Source: Jackrogersella multiformis (taxonomy: Eukaryota > Ascomycota > Sordariomycetes > Xylariales > Hypoxylaceae). From it: DNA of 64,000 bases. The stretch is taken from assembly GCA_902806575.1 (NCBI GenBank), contig CADCXD010000018.1:3968001-4032000 (forward strand). The letters are read 5' to 3'. The notes beneath the pieces were generated by a model, which did no database searches, was not told where the DNA came from, and saw only the letters and a list, made by a program, of their open reading frames with translations. Position numbers and translations under genes: made by a program. Of this stretch, positions 36,020 to 48,262 are shown piece by piece. Each line of letters begins with the position of its first letter. Positions within the stretch are counted from its first letter, which is position 1.

Positions 36020-36675
36020 ATGTTCACCCGCGTGCTCGTAACGTCTATTGTCGCCCTTCTGGGCTCTGCGGCGGCCTTCCCTGCCCCGGAAGACTTCGTC
36101 AAGGATGCTGGAATAGAGATCAAAGTTGAATATATCCCTTACGAGCAGGGCGTCGAGGTTAGTCGTACCCTCTCCAGACTAGAGGTGCATATGTATCTCC
36201 AGTCGCAGCAATATTTGTAAAGAACATCGAAGCCTCTAACATCGAACAGGCCGTTGAGATTACCAATGCTACCATCGAAGCCCGGGCCGATAATTGGTAC
36301 CAGGGCACCTTCTGGCAGGACAAGGACTACCAAGGCGCTTCAAGGAGCTGGGGCATGACTAACACTGGGGTTGGATACTCCATGCCCAGTGGCTGGGACA
36401 ATAGAATCTCTAGCCTCCATCAACAATATGGACCTGCTATCTCAGGTAATAATGGGTATCTTTGCTGCAGATGGGTAAGTTTGATACCAATCCTTGGATT
36501 TTCTAAGTGGTAGCTTGCTGATTCGGAACTTCTCTAGTACAACGACTACGATGGCTCAAGGTGTTACGGAAGTTCTCTTACCGTACTTGGACAAGGCTAT
36601 TATGGCTATGTTGGAAATGCCCAGAACGATCAGATTAGTTGCGGTGCCTGTTGGAATTATAACGGAGCTTGTTAA
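36020..36675 (+). CDS. Small secreted protein resembling beta-gamma crystallin
   Basis: Three exons (36020-36157, 36250-36474, 36538-36675) give 166 aa. A signal peptide (about 1-19, ending A-A-A before F-P-A-P) is followed by a short pro-region. The body reads as two Greek-key-like halves: F-W-Q-D-K-D-Y-Q-G-A-S-R-S-W then D96-N-R-I-S-S101, and later N151-D-Q-I-S-C156. These match the D/N-D/N-x-x-S/T-S calcium motif of beta-gamma crystallins, the second with Cys in the last place. Six Cys (118, 119, 130, 156, 159, 166) suggest disulfides in an extracellular protein. The family call is mine from motif spacing; function is unknown. It is transcribed away from the WSC-subtilase gene. Confidence 0.7.
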
Positions 36676-37091
36676 ACTCCAGATAATCTGATAGGCCTGC
36701 CATAGCTTAACGCTATCCGTATATTATCTTCTACCACTATTGTTCTTATTCGTCGACAATTTATAATGGCGGCAATATTTATTGTTGAACTTTGTATTTA
36801 AACATCCCTATAGCCATTTGTTTTTATAGAAAGTATTCGATGAAACCAACAGCCAGCTCTAGTTTATTTTACTAACGAGATATGATCAAAGTCAGTTGTC
36901 TTTGGTTGTGTTATAATGAACGTACAAATCAAACACTAAAATAAATATTGAAGTACAAGGAGACCATAATACATATAAACCTCAGCAGCGCGTGTAGCTC
37001 ATAAGGGATAGTTCTCCAGACGCACAGAAATAGAAATACAAGAATTAATAAAAAAGTAATTAGGTATTCAAGATGAGATCTATTATCTCCC
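36676..37091. other. Intergenic between convergent genes
   Basis: A 416-bp AT-rich spacer with no gene seen. Confidence 0.55.
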
Positions 37092-37682
37092 TTAATCTCC
37101 TGTTTTCCCGTTCCACTTCTCCGGCAGCCTCGAGCCCATGCGAGACTCCCACAACTTCTTATCGAATCTGCCTTCCCTTAATGCTTCTGCGTCACCAGCA
37201 TATTTAAAAGTGTTCCCAATTGTTTTAATCTCCTGCCGTTCGTCTGTATAACTTATAAGACAAGGCGTAAGCTCGTACGCATTTGTCTCATAGTACGCTA
37301 GCTTATATTCGTGTTCGGAGGAGTTAACCTCATAGGCCATTCCAGTGACTTCATCGTCCGGCTTGCCGTCGACGAGGGTCTTGTAGTCGCCCCATTTGGC
37401 GAGCAAGAATCCGGCGATCTTGGCTGGTTTCATGATAGGCTCGTGGTCCAAGTCAAGAACCCGCTTTAGGATCTCAGGTCGCACGAGAGTGCCGTAGAAG
37501 AAGTAAAACATAGGTTTAAGCTCTCGTGGTGATCTCATGGATGTTACCGTGGGCTTCCAGATACCGTCGCCGGAAGATTTTAGACTAGAGATATATTGTG
37601 TCGATGGTCCGTTTAAATACCCTACTCGGGATTGTGACGGAAGAGGCGGCGGTGTGGGAGGTTTACCTGGAGTTAAGCTCAT
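37092..37682 (-). CDS. AIG2-like gamma-glutamylcyclotransferase-fold protein
   Basis: One exon encodes 196 aa from the ATG at 37682; the frame extends five codons upstream but only to a TTG. After a Pro-rich N-terminus of about 55 residues, the domain starts with F-F-Y-G-T-L-V-R-P (about 61-69), the substrate-loop signature of AIG2/GGCT folds. The Y-Y-E-T-N-A-Y-E segment carries the Glu expected for catalysis. Similar fungal proteins are numerous and mostly uncharacterised, so the activity on glutamyl or other amine-linked substrates is only a family inference. Confidence 0.85.
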   Translation of the reverse strand: MSLTPGKPPTPPPLPSQSRVGYLNGPSTQYISSLKSSGDGIWKPTVTSMRSPRELKPMFYFFYGTLVRPEILKRVLDLDHEPIMKPAKIAGFLLAKWGDYKTLVDGKPDDEVTGMAYEVNSSEHEYKLAYYETNAYELTPCLISYTDERQEIKTIGNTFKYAGDAEALREGRFDKKLWESRMGSRLPEKWNGKTGD

Positions 37683-38260
37683 TATTTCCAAGTGCAATAG
37701 ATCGCTGCTGTAGTAATACCCAAGATGACAGATGTTGAATTATGATTTATTTGTATTGTTAGTAGCAGTAGTAGTATTAGTAGTGTTATTTGGTGCAAAT
37801 TGGGGCGGTGAGTTCCACAGCATTGGGACACTAGGAAACGTCTTAGTATCACTTATAAACCAATAAGAATTCCATTCCGAGAACTAGCCATGCATTAGTG
37901 ATTTCTCCTATTTTTGTTGGGAGGTGTTTCTATTTTTTCATATTCCGTTTAGCCTTTATATACGTATGGGTGGCTTTGAATTGCTTTGTAGCATGATCAT
38001 AGAAATTTCCGTGTTAGTTGCCTATTTAGGAAAAGGGGCTCTATGATCACCAATCGCCAGAGTTAGCGTAAGTGCCCTGCGTTAATCGGAACTTAAGATA
38101 TTTCTTAATCATATCTATTACTTATACCAAGTCTGTTCCGCGTAACTAGAAGAACCTCAAAGGCAGTCTTAGACCCGTACACGTCATAACATGTCACATT
38201 CCTACCCGGAACGACTCAGAGCTTCGAATGTTTGCCCGGCCTCTGGGTCGTTTCTAACCT
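37683..38260. other. Intergenic, no supported gene
   Basis: It holds the AIG2-like promoter and the 3' flank of pgi, with a short TAGTAG-type repeat near 37760-37780. Confidence 0.55.
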
Positions 38261-40060
38261 TCAAATGCTAGCGAACTTCTTGAAAGCTCCAATGAGGCTG
38301 CCTGTGCTGGCATCGTGACCCTCGCCGTTCCCTGGCTCGTCTAGTTCCTTGAGAATCTTCTTGGCGAGCACCTTACCTAGCTCGACACCCCATTGGTCGA
38401 ACGAGTTGATATCCCAGATTGCTCCCTCGGTGAATGTCAGGTGCTCGTAGTAGACAATCAGAGCACCTAGTTCGGTAGGTCCGATAACGTCACCCACTAG
38501 GATGCTAGTTGTCGGCCGGTTGCCTAGGAACACCTTGTGGGGTACAAGTTCGTCGGGCGTACCCTCGCTCTTGACTTCATCGGACGTCTTACCGATCATG
38601 AGAGCTTCAGCCTGGGCAAAGTAGTTGGATGCTAGCATCTTTTGGTGGAGGTTATTGGAGATGGGGTTATGGGATTTGGCAGCGAGAATGAAGTCAGTGG
38701 GGATCAGCTTGGTACCTTGGTGAACGAGCTGGAAGAATGAGTGCTGGGCGTTGGTGCAAGGTTCACCGAAGACAATGGGTCCAGTGGTGTACTTGGCAGG
38801 CGAACCGTCGGAGGTGATGGTCTTGCCATTGGATTCCATCGAGAGTTGTTGAAGGTAGGCGGGGAAGCGGTGCAAGTATTGGTCGAATCTATATCGATGT
38901 TAACAACTTTCTTATTAGTTCCCTAGATAGCTTGATCTGGCAAACTTACGGAGCAACAAGATGTGTCTGGGCGGCAAAGAAGTCGCTGTACCAAACGCTC
39001 AGTAGACCAGCAAGAACGGGAATATTGTCCTTTAGAGGAGTCTCGCGGAAGTGCTTGTCCATCGCATGCGCGCCAGCCAAGAACTTGTGGAAGTTGTCGT
39101 AGCCAATATACAGAGCAACGCTGAGGCCGATAGCACTCCAGACCGAGTATCGGCCCCCAACCCAGCTCTCGAAGCCAAACATATTCTTGCTGTCGATGCC
39201 AAACTTGGTGACCTCAGGCTCGTTGGTGGATAGGGCAACGAAATGTTTGGCAATTTCCCCCTTGCCAGCGGTCTTTTCGAGGAACCACGACTTTGCAGTG
39301 TTCGCGTTGGTGGTAGTCTCAGCTGTGGTGAATGTCTTGGAGGCAACGAGGAACAGAGTTGTCTCCGGGTCAGAGTTGGCAAGGGCCTCGGCCATGTGGG
39401 TGCCGTCAATGTTTGAGACAAAGTGTAAGGTCATGTCTTTGGCGCCATAGTGCTTTAGAGCTTCAGTGACCATTACAGGTCCCCTATTATACTGTTAGGA
39501 CGCAGCTACACCTTGTAGCAGAGATGCCTAGCTGGCATAGATGCAAGTAGCAGCGCTTACAGATCAGAACCACCAATACCGACGTTGACGATAGTTGTCA
39601 GCTTCTTGCCAGTAAAACCCTTCCATTCTCCACTTCTAACCTGTTCAGAGAACTCCTTCATGTGCTGTAGGACCTCGTTGACACCACCTTTGGTGTTCAT
39701 GACATCCTGTCCATCGACCTTCATTTCCCAGCCGCCTACATTGCGCAATGCAGTGTGGTATACAGCTCGGTGCTCGGTGAAGTTGATCTTCTCGCCTGCG
39801 AACATAGCATCGCGCTTCTTCTCGAGGCCAGCCTCCTCTGCGAGCTTTACTAGAAGGTTAATCGTCTCTTCGGTGATGAGGTTTTTGCTGAAGTCAAACA
39901 GTATGTCGGTACCGGAGGCGCTATTTTGGAAAGTCTTGCTGAGCTTGGTGAAACGGGCCGGGTCGGAGGCGAACGCTTCTTTCAGGACGAAGGTCTTGCC
40001 TACGGTCTTGTAGTGGTCTTCCAGAGAGGCCCAAGTGGGCAAAGAAGCTGCTTGAGGCAT
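38261..40060 (-). CDS. pgi1: Glucose-6-phosphate isomerase
   Basis: The glycolytic isomerase of glucose 6-phosphate and fructose 6-phosphate. Three exons (40060-39561, 39483-38950, 38888-38261) give 553 aa, normal for the family. Hallmarks are N-V-G-I-G-G-S-D-L-G-P at the first junction, F-V-S-N-I-D-G-T-H at about 190, G-G-R-Y-S-V-W-S-A-I-G, and the C-terminal S-F-D-Q-W-G-V-E-L-G-K. The catalytic Glu and His lie in the conserved blocks around these. All junctions are GT-AG and keep frame. Confidence 0.97.
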
Positions 40061-41556
40061 CTTGGCTCTAGTATCGTTGCGGACAGTAGAGAAGGGGACT
40101 AATGTTCGAGGTAAACTAATACCACTAATACTATGCCAAGCAGCTTGATGTTTAGCGTTTGTTACTTAAGAAGATAGAGAATAAGAAAACAGCATAAACT
40201 TGTTGGGAAAAAAGGTCAGTCAGAATCTAGGGTAGAGTGTAGGGTAGAGTGTCTATATGATATATGATATGCGTGTATTATTATAACATCGTGATAATAG
40301 ACGGAGCAGGGGGACGCGACGACAGATGCGAGCAGCGGGGCAACAAGCATATGTCACAACCATGTTTCACTTACTTCAAGGAAGCTGAAGAGGAGTTATG
40401 CGGTTTGAGTTTGAGGACTATAATAAGATTAAAGATATGAGGCTGAAATATTTACTTCTTTATGTATTTAGTTTGTCTCAGGAAAGAAAAAAAGAGGTGG
40501 GGGTTAAATGTATCCGGTGGATGGATGGGATATAATGGATGAGTGAGCAACATCCATAGATTTCTAGCTTTCTCCTTCCTTTAACCTTGGAAGCTTTGCC
40601 TGAGCTGCTAGGGTCATCCCATCTGAATCTACCCCGCGCTAGTGACGTGATGCTTTATGTATAAACCGGGTATACATACGACTAAGTGCCTATGTAGTTG
40701 TACATGTTCCTGTACAAGTACCTTAAAACCACCAGTCAGCTACCTCATGCAGCTATGCAAAGTATCGTACCGGTGGCGTCGGATGTAACCATGTGTTCCC
40801 GATAGGCGACTTATCTACACTACCTAGATATGATATGTTAAAGATTATATCTCATATGGAAAGTTACCTGCATATTAGAGGCACTAACAAGCCGACGAGA
40901 TATTATTTCTCAACAAAAATCACGCCGGGAAAGCAAAGTATGAACACATTCCTACCTACCTAGGTACTTAGGACCTAGGTAGGTTGGTAGTAAGCTTCGG
41001 TTTCAGAAGAAGGATCCGAGTTTTTGCTACATTTTCTAAAAACGGGAGGTAGGGAGGAGAGATAGGAGATATTCTCAGATACTACGTAGATATTCACTTA
41101 TGAGACAGTGAAGGATACAACGGGATATGTTTAGCAAGGGCGTCTTTCTTTTCCTAGCCTCGGTCTTCTCTATCTACAGAGTTCATGTTGTGTCTCTCTC
41201 CTTTTGAGATCCCAGAAAGCGCAAACTCGGAGGCATCGTCAACAAGTCATGCCAAACTCCATATGAAAGTGCTCCCTATGTGGTCCAGAATCCGGTAGAC
41301 GTATCGTAACCACAACGCAGCGCAAAGCAACACATCACATTTGTACTTCATGGCGTACATCTCCACCCACACCAAGTGGTGTAGTACACCCCTCCAGTTC
41401 TACCAGCCTAGCATCGCCTTCAGGCATCTTTGAGTCTTCCAATCTTGTAGTCATGAACCCCTCAACATCGTGCCTCGTCAGCCTCCACCAATCATGACAT
41501 CTATCACCATACCCCAAGAACACAAACGCACCCGAGCGAAATGCAGCTTCCTTCGT
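40061..41556. other. Intergenic, no supported gene
   Basis: It contains the pgi promoter and the 3' flank of the Sch9 kinase. A tandem TAGGGTAGAGTG word lies near 40229-40250 and a dispersed motif cluster near 40951-40985. Confidence 0.55.
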
Positions 41557-43812
41557 TTATCGTCGATCCTGGATGCTGCCCACAAATGAAGGGTCCTTAA
41601 CACTACCACCGGCATCGCCCAGTCCGGCGATTGGTCTATTATAACTGAAACCTGCAAATTGGTTTTGCATCGTCTCCGACAATACGGGTCCCTCGACGTA
41701 TGAGTCTTGAGGAGCTTCCGAGGTAAATTCGGGATCGAAATTGGCTGTATCGAGAGCGTCGGCCTATAAATGCGTTAGAAATGGTGTTGGCGTTATGAGA
41801 CATCGGTACTGGGGAAACTTACCACGCTGGGCTTGAAAGTCGGCTCATATTTGCGCTGCAACAGCTTGCGCCAATCTATGGCGTGGAAGAACGGATGCGC
41901 CTTGATCTCGGCGCTGCCTGAAGCACCCAATCGCTCCTCGGGGTTGCGGTTCAGCAGCTTGGAGAGGAGGTCCTTGGCCGCGGGAGGCACGACATCCGCG
42001 CTAGGGAAGTGCAAGGGCTCAGATAGGATCTTGCGATACATCTCGTTAGTATTCTCGTCATAGAAAGGTGGGAGACCCGTAAGCATTTCGTAGAGAAGAA
42101 CTCCTAAGGTCCACCAGTCCACCGTTTTGTTGTAGCCTTTGCCCATAAGGAGTTCCGGAGCCAAGTATTCAGGTGTTCCGCAAAATGTATTAGTCCGATC
42201 CTCATCCTTCATGTCCAACTTGCAGAGACCAAAATCGCAAAGGGCAATGTGGCCCTGGTAGTCGAGTAGAATATTCTCGGGCTTCAGATCTCGGTAGATG
42301 ACATTGAACCCGTGTAAGCATTCTAGAGCGCAAAGTAGTTCGGCGGTGTAGAACCGTGCTCGGTTGACATCGAAACGCTGTTCTTTCTGGAGGTGATGGA
42401 ATAACTCGCCACCATTGACGAAAGCTAATACGAAGTAGAGCTTCTCGGGGGACTGGAACGTGAATTTCAGAGGAACGATAAAGGGATTGTTAATCTGTGC
42501 CAGCACAGATCTCTCGGCTAGCGTATGAGCGACCTCGGATCTAGAGATGATGTGCGCCTTGCGAATCGTCTTGAGCGCGTAGATTCGACTGGTGTCTTTC
42601 TTGCGGACTTGCATGACCTTGCCGAAGCTGCCTTTTCCGACTACCTTGAGCAGCTCGAAGTCCTCGATCTTAAGCTTGCCGGCGCGGTTTTCGACGTATT
42701 CCACACCGATCTTAAGCCGACCGGAGCCATACTGCACGTCAACCCAGTCCATACCGCTCAGTCCCAATTCTCGCTCCCGGGTTTGGAACTCGGCTGCGGC
42801 TTTCTCGCGATCCTTCTTGCTGGCTTTGGGATCCTCAACAAAAGTATGCTTCTCCTCGAACCTGGGGTTAATTCGGACTACACCCAGAAAGATATCTTGG
42901 CTTCGACCCGATCCCGGGGGTGCGGTAGGATTGCGCATGTACAAGTGTACGTTCAATTCGGTCACCCGAGACACATCAAACTTATACTGGGTGTTATCGC
43001 CGGCCCAGAGAGGGTTCTCTGGGTTGCCGGAGACCGAGTTGACAAAAACCTGCACTTTATCGAAATCTAAGAGGGCATATGGTAGATATTTGCTCGAGAT
43101 CCGGCCGTGGTTGGAGGGTATACCGGTGAAGCCGCCTGCGGAGGTCTGAGGCCTCCCGTTCATAAACGAACCCGCCGTTGCTCGTTGGGAGGATCCTGGT
43201 CGTACGGATCCGACATTCAGAGCATTCCCCGTCGACATGGAGCCCTGGCCATGCTGAGTGAATGCGTTTCGGTGTTGTTCGGGAAGGGCGAAGTTTTGGC
43301 CTTCGTGGAGCGTAACCACAAGAATACCAGGTTTCGGAGGCTTCACGACGGGCTCCTGAACCATGTGTTCCGAAGCAGCTGTATAAGAAAATGGAGTGTA
43401 AATAGCTTTCCGCATGCTGTTGTAGGGGGGTCACGAACCGATTGCATTATCACTGGGGGTAGGAGTGGCGGATGTCGGAATAGGAGACTTCTCATCCTTT
43501 TCTGTGATGGTAGACGTAGAAGGATTTCGCGAGAAAGTATTTGCGAGGGGACCCAGGTGGGTGTCCTTTAACTCTGATGGAGTACCGTGTTAGCAGAACA
43601 GCTCACGATCGTGAAGCAGTAGAGTTGGTAGTAGGTAATAGGTAAGGTAGCATGTAATGGGTAATGTAGTAGTTAGAGGATGGTGGTTATCTCTGGGTCA
43701 AAACAGAAGTTCATATTCCGAGTATCGATATATCATACCAGATAGGTACCAGATAGGCACCTAATAGAATTGACGATATAAAACACTTACTCTTAGTGAG
43801 CTTCCACGACAT
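41557..43812 (-). CDS. sch9: AGC protein kinase Sch9 with C2 domain
   Basis: Sch9 is the fungal S6K/Akt-like kinase in nutrient (TORC1) signalling. Four exons (43812-43791, 43573-43439, 43378-41823, 41763-41557) give 639 aa; the first codes only M-S-W-K-L-T-K plus one base and precedes a 217-bp intron. A C2-type region spans about 70-280. The kinase domain has the Gly loop G-K-G-S-F-G-K-V at 300, K322, D416 in Y-R-D-L-K-P-E-N, D434 in D-F-G, and activation-loop Thr at about 450 in T-N-T-F-C-G-T-P-E. The AGC tail ends with hydrophobic motif F-A-G-F-S-Y (607-612), whose Ser is the expected TORC1 site. An ATG inside intron 2 could mislead gene callers into starting at 43415. Confidence 0.95.
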
Positions 43813-46748
43813 TTTCCAACAGTTCCCCTATCTAGGACGGTGAAGATGGCGTCTGTTGGTAGGTAGTCGGTGAAGGTCGCGAAACCGAAGTTTGATAAAC
43901 ACGACACCAAGAGTTACAAAAGAGGAGACGATATCTACGTATCAGAACGGGCGTCTCTTATCGGCGTCGATATACTTCAGGAGATAGTAGAATGGAAGGA
44001 CGGAGACGGAGACGGGGAGGGAGAAGGAGGAAAAAAATAATAGAAGTAAGAAGAGAGAAGGAGGCAGAGAGGGTGGCTGAGGAAGAGAAGCAAATGATGT
44101 CGATTTTCTACCTAGGATGGTTTGGAGTCAGGTCGGGTTGATCATCAATCAATTGGAAAAAAAAAGGTCAAAGACCTCTAAAAAGCTTGGATCAGATCAA
44201 TGTTTCGAATATCCGCAGTGTCAATATTACAATACCTACCCCGTAGGTAGACAAATAATATTACCTGGGTAATGGATAACATATGGATAATGGATAATGG
44301 GTTATGGATGGATGGGTTATGGGTTATGGATTATGGATTACTCAGGTGGAGGTGGATATTTCATGGGGGGGCTGCGGGCAGCGGCGCGGACTAGTGTAGG
44401 TATTAGGGGACAAGGGGTGACAAGAGGGGGGTGGGTGTGAAGAAGGGGCGCCTCGGCGGATCTTCAGCGTATCAACAGGCGGCTGATACAGGAGTTTTAA
44501 GGGCTGAATTTGAAGGTTTTGTTCCAAGTTTATGTACCTAGCAGCCCTGGAGCCTTAGTACCTAGGTAGCCTACCTTAGGTACCTACTTATGTACTTACA
44601 GTGAGTGATACATGCAAAGGCGGGGTAGCACATGCGCGGTTTCCAATATCAAGACACATCCGTCTAAGCCGCTGTGGGTCTCTCTACCTCCAAGAATCAG
44701 AGATTCTTTTAAATGGACAAATGTAAAAATTCACTTAAACCTTGTATTCCTTTCATCGCGTTAGTACATAACGGTACCTACCTCTACATAGGTACACTAG
44801 GAGTTGACGGTGAATACGAGCTTAAATCATAACCTAATGTTACGCCTCCAGATATTTTGAGGCAGGAAAGTACGAGAAGAAGAGAAAGAACCAAACCGAT
44901 AAATCTACACTGATGTAATACATACCTACTTACACCTAGGTAGAGGGTACAAGGCAATATCCTACCGCCACGCAGGCAGTTCACGAGCTCCTCGATAGCG
45001 GATCGTGGCGGAGCAACTCAGGGGCTGCTGGGCTGCTTAGTTCGAAGTAAATTATCAAATTATCAGGCAGTTAGGCAGTTAGGCAGTCAGGCCTGGCCCT
45101 CCGATCTAATTGCATCTAATTGTAAACGACCTCAAACTATTAAACTATTTATTCTTGCAACCAGGGGAATAAAATAACGACCCACTAGAAACGGCTACAT
45201 TATTCGTATTAGAAGCGTCATGGTCCATACCTATATACACTACTAACGTTTATACGCGCTTATGCTTATGCTCGTATTAACTCGAGCGTCTCATATTTTC
45301 ATTTTAGTTTCATGTTATGAATAAAAGATAACAGGACTCTTATACAGGTCGAATAAAGCTTATGAATTACGTAAGGAATAGGTAGGTAATTGCATACTCG
45401 AATTAGCTAAGAAACTCAATAGTTACCTAACGCGAGCTTAGTCGTCAGTGGCGTATTTGAGTAACGTGGCTAAGGAGCCACTCCCGCTGCCCAGGTGTCT
45501 TCCAAGGTTCCAAGGTTCTCCCCTAATACCTTTCTGGGTAGTAACTTATTCTTTTATCAACAATTACACTACACTAGAGCAGTAACTCTAAAAGAGAGCG
45601 GACTAAAAGGACAGCATTAAAACCGAATAATATCTGGTGGTCTAAACCTACCTAAGAGGTGGCATATACAACAAAGCTCTACAACAAACCAGAAATGTTT
45701 TCAGACTGATTCGATTCTAATAGGTAGTGATTCTGGCGGATTGTTGTCAAACATCAAGCACGACGAGAAGATGATATAAGAAAATCAACAACGCACTTCT
45801 TAACTTCGCGGTTTCTTGTCTGGCTTCTCGGCTATCTATGTATGATACTGGATAAAATCTGCTTCTTTAAAATTTAGATGAATGGGGCTATAAAAACATC
45901 AAATACGATGTAACTCGATTACTTAAGCAGAAGCAAAATGACACATCAGACATCCGAATCAAAGTAAGGCGTAGCAAGAATACCCATTAAACTATTCACT
46001 TGTCTACCCCTATTTGAGATCCTTCACCTATAGGTAACCGCGCGTAGATTATCTCTGTCTCTGTTCTTATCGATGCTAGAAACCACAATAGTTAGCACGT
46101 CTCTCATTTTCATTACAAATACTCTCGGAGACTTCAAGCAAAGACACCAGGTGGTCACCGCCTATCTTATAACTTACATAGGCAAGACCATGAATATGTA
46201 CCTATCCAACTTAGAACAGAATATTGACTACCTAGGTGCGTAGTAGGCTTTTTAGTCATCTATGCCAAGTTCAGTAATATCCTAGGACGCAAACTGTTGC
46301 TATTAGTCGCCATCGCCTTCTTTACAGTGTTCGTTCACGTGGGAAAAGCTCAGCTCAACCGTTCTTAATAACCATCTATCATCCAACCTGCCTACTCTGC
46401 TCAGTCCAACAGATATCAGCAGATTTCAGACTCTGTGCAGCATATCAACACGCTTCCTAGCGCAACCCGAGATGCAGTAAGACAGGTCTTTGCCGACGGT
46501 TACAGCTCCCAGATGCGAGTCATGGTGTTTTTCAGCGGCAGTTTGGGTATTCGCTGCGACTCTGTGGGAACGAAAACTGAGAAGCTCCGCAACTATCGAG
46601 AGTTATTATTTTATATATATATTTTATGGACTCCAGTGAAGTAGTGATACACATTTGGCTTGAGTTTCAAATTTATAGATGATATGCTTAAGTAGCTTAT
46701 TATAATCATATATTGTTAAGTGCTCCAACCATATCTACAAGCCTGCCA
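43813..46748. other. 2.9-kb intergenic region
   Basis: It contains the Sch9 upstream region and AT-rich spacer DNA with no supported gene. Simple repeats include GGATAAT/GGGTTAT words near 44270-44340 and AGGCAGTT units near 45063-45092. Dispersed motifs lie near 44560-44585. Confidence 0.55.
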
Positions 46749-48262
46749 CTACCCCTTAACATGCTCCCCATTCCGAACCCTCTCGCACAGCCCCTTGAGC
46801 ACCTCACCACCCCTCCTAAAATCATCTACCTCGACGTAAATCATGCCGCTGATGCGCCACCACCAGGCACCCTTATAGAGTATCGTCTGGAAGTACATTT
46901 TACTCTCGCGAATACCCGTCACCTTGAACCAATCTGCAACCTTGCCGGCGTGCGCCGGGTCGACTTTTCCGGGGCCGGTGCCTAACGCGAGCGGAAGCCG
47001 CACGTTGGCGAAGGAGCAGTCTCGCAGGCACGAGCCTGGGCAGTCCATGATAGAGGTGCCCAGAATCTCGGCGACGACGGCCGCGCTCTCCTGTGCTACC
47101 GTATCGCTGTATTTTTGGATGGTCGCCTCGCCGCCGCACACATTGGTGCGGAAGTCGATCGCGGCTATGAAGAAGGACAGTTTAGTGATTTCCTTACCAC
47201 GACTTAAGTTGGGTTGGCTTGATAAGGAGAAAATGAGAAAAGGAGAAAAGAAGCGAATATCTAGCGTATATCGATGTACTCACCCTGAACACAAAACCAA
47301 GCCGTCATATCAGCAGTGCCTGTTTAAATAGAAAAGGCATCAGCACTCGTGAATAGGTACCCATCACCCTCCACCCCGGAAGTCAACATACCAGTCCAAT
47401 CGAACATGTCCGCAAAAGCGCTTGCCTCGTCCGCAGCCCCCTCCTGCCCCAACTCGCCCTTAGGCCGGAACGAAGCGGCCGTCGGCAGCGTCGTCCTGAT
47501 CAGGTGCTGGTTCCTCCTGGGGACGTAGAGCGCGGCGCAGCCCCGAGGCACGAACAGCCACTTGTACAGGTTGGTGACGAGGAAGTCGGGCCGCAGCGAG
47601 TCCAGGTCGAGGCCGATGTGCCCGACGCCGTGCGCGCCGTCGACCAGGACCAGCGCGCCCTCGGCCTGCAGCGCTGGCACCAGCCTCTCGAACGGCGTAC
47701 GCACCCCGGGCAGGCTCACGATCGTGTCGATAACCGCGAGCTTGACCCGCGTCCCCTCCTCCTCCGCGTTGACGCGCCTCGCAGCACCGACCATAGCGCT
47801 CACGACGTCCTCGTCGGCCGCGGGCCACGTGACGTCGACGACGCGCACAGCTACGCCGCGGGCTTCCTCGAGCCACGCTAGCCCGCGCCTGAGGGCGGGG
47901 TATGCGGAGTCCCAGCACAGCACGGCGTCGCCGGGGCGCCAGTCGAGGTTCTTGAGCACGGTGTCGGAGCCGGTGGTGGCGTTGGCCACGAACACGAGCT
48001 CGTCGGCGTCGGCGCAGCCCAGCGCGCGGGCGGCTAGCGCGCGGTGCGGCGACAGCCGGTCGTGGTACTCCAGCCCGAGGAAGGGGTCGGGGGCGGCGTC
48101 GAGCTCGGCGCGGACGGCCTCGTGCGCGCGTCGCACCGGCACCGGCACCGCCCCGTATGACCCATGGTTCAGCGGCGTGTAGTCCGGGCCGAAGGCGAAG
48201 TGCGCCTTGCGGAAGGCCGGGCCGAAGGGGACTTCGGGCGTGGAAGGCGGAGGTGCTGCCAT
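46749..48262 (-). CDS. Class V PLP-dependent aminotransferase-family protein
   Basis: Three exons (48262-47392, 47319-47284, 47164-46749) give 440 aa; the middle exon is only 36 nt. The fold-type I signature is clear: L-N-H-G-S-Y-G near residue 31, N-A-T-T-G for the cofactor phosphate, D208 in V-D-G-A-H-G, and the Schiff-base K234 in T-N-L-Y-K-W-L-F-V-P. This combination is typical of isopenicillin-N-epimerase-like and cysteine-desulfurase-like proteins common in fungi. The reaction cannot be assigned. Exon 1 is extremely GC-rich at third positions, unlike the AT-leaning neighbours. Confidence 0.88.

Noticed and set aside
37683..37697. Five extra codons upstream of the AIG2-like start
   Set aside because: The upstream codon is TTG, not ATG; the ATG at 37682 is preferred.
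43379..43415. ATG at 43415 as the start of the Sch9 gene
   Set aside because: It lies inside an intron; upstream exons supply the family N-terminus M-S-W-K-L-T-K with consistent phases.
44270..44345. GGGTTAT/GGATAAT repeats as interstitial telomere
   Set aside because: The unit does not match the usual fungal TTAGGG repeat and is irregular.
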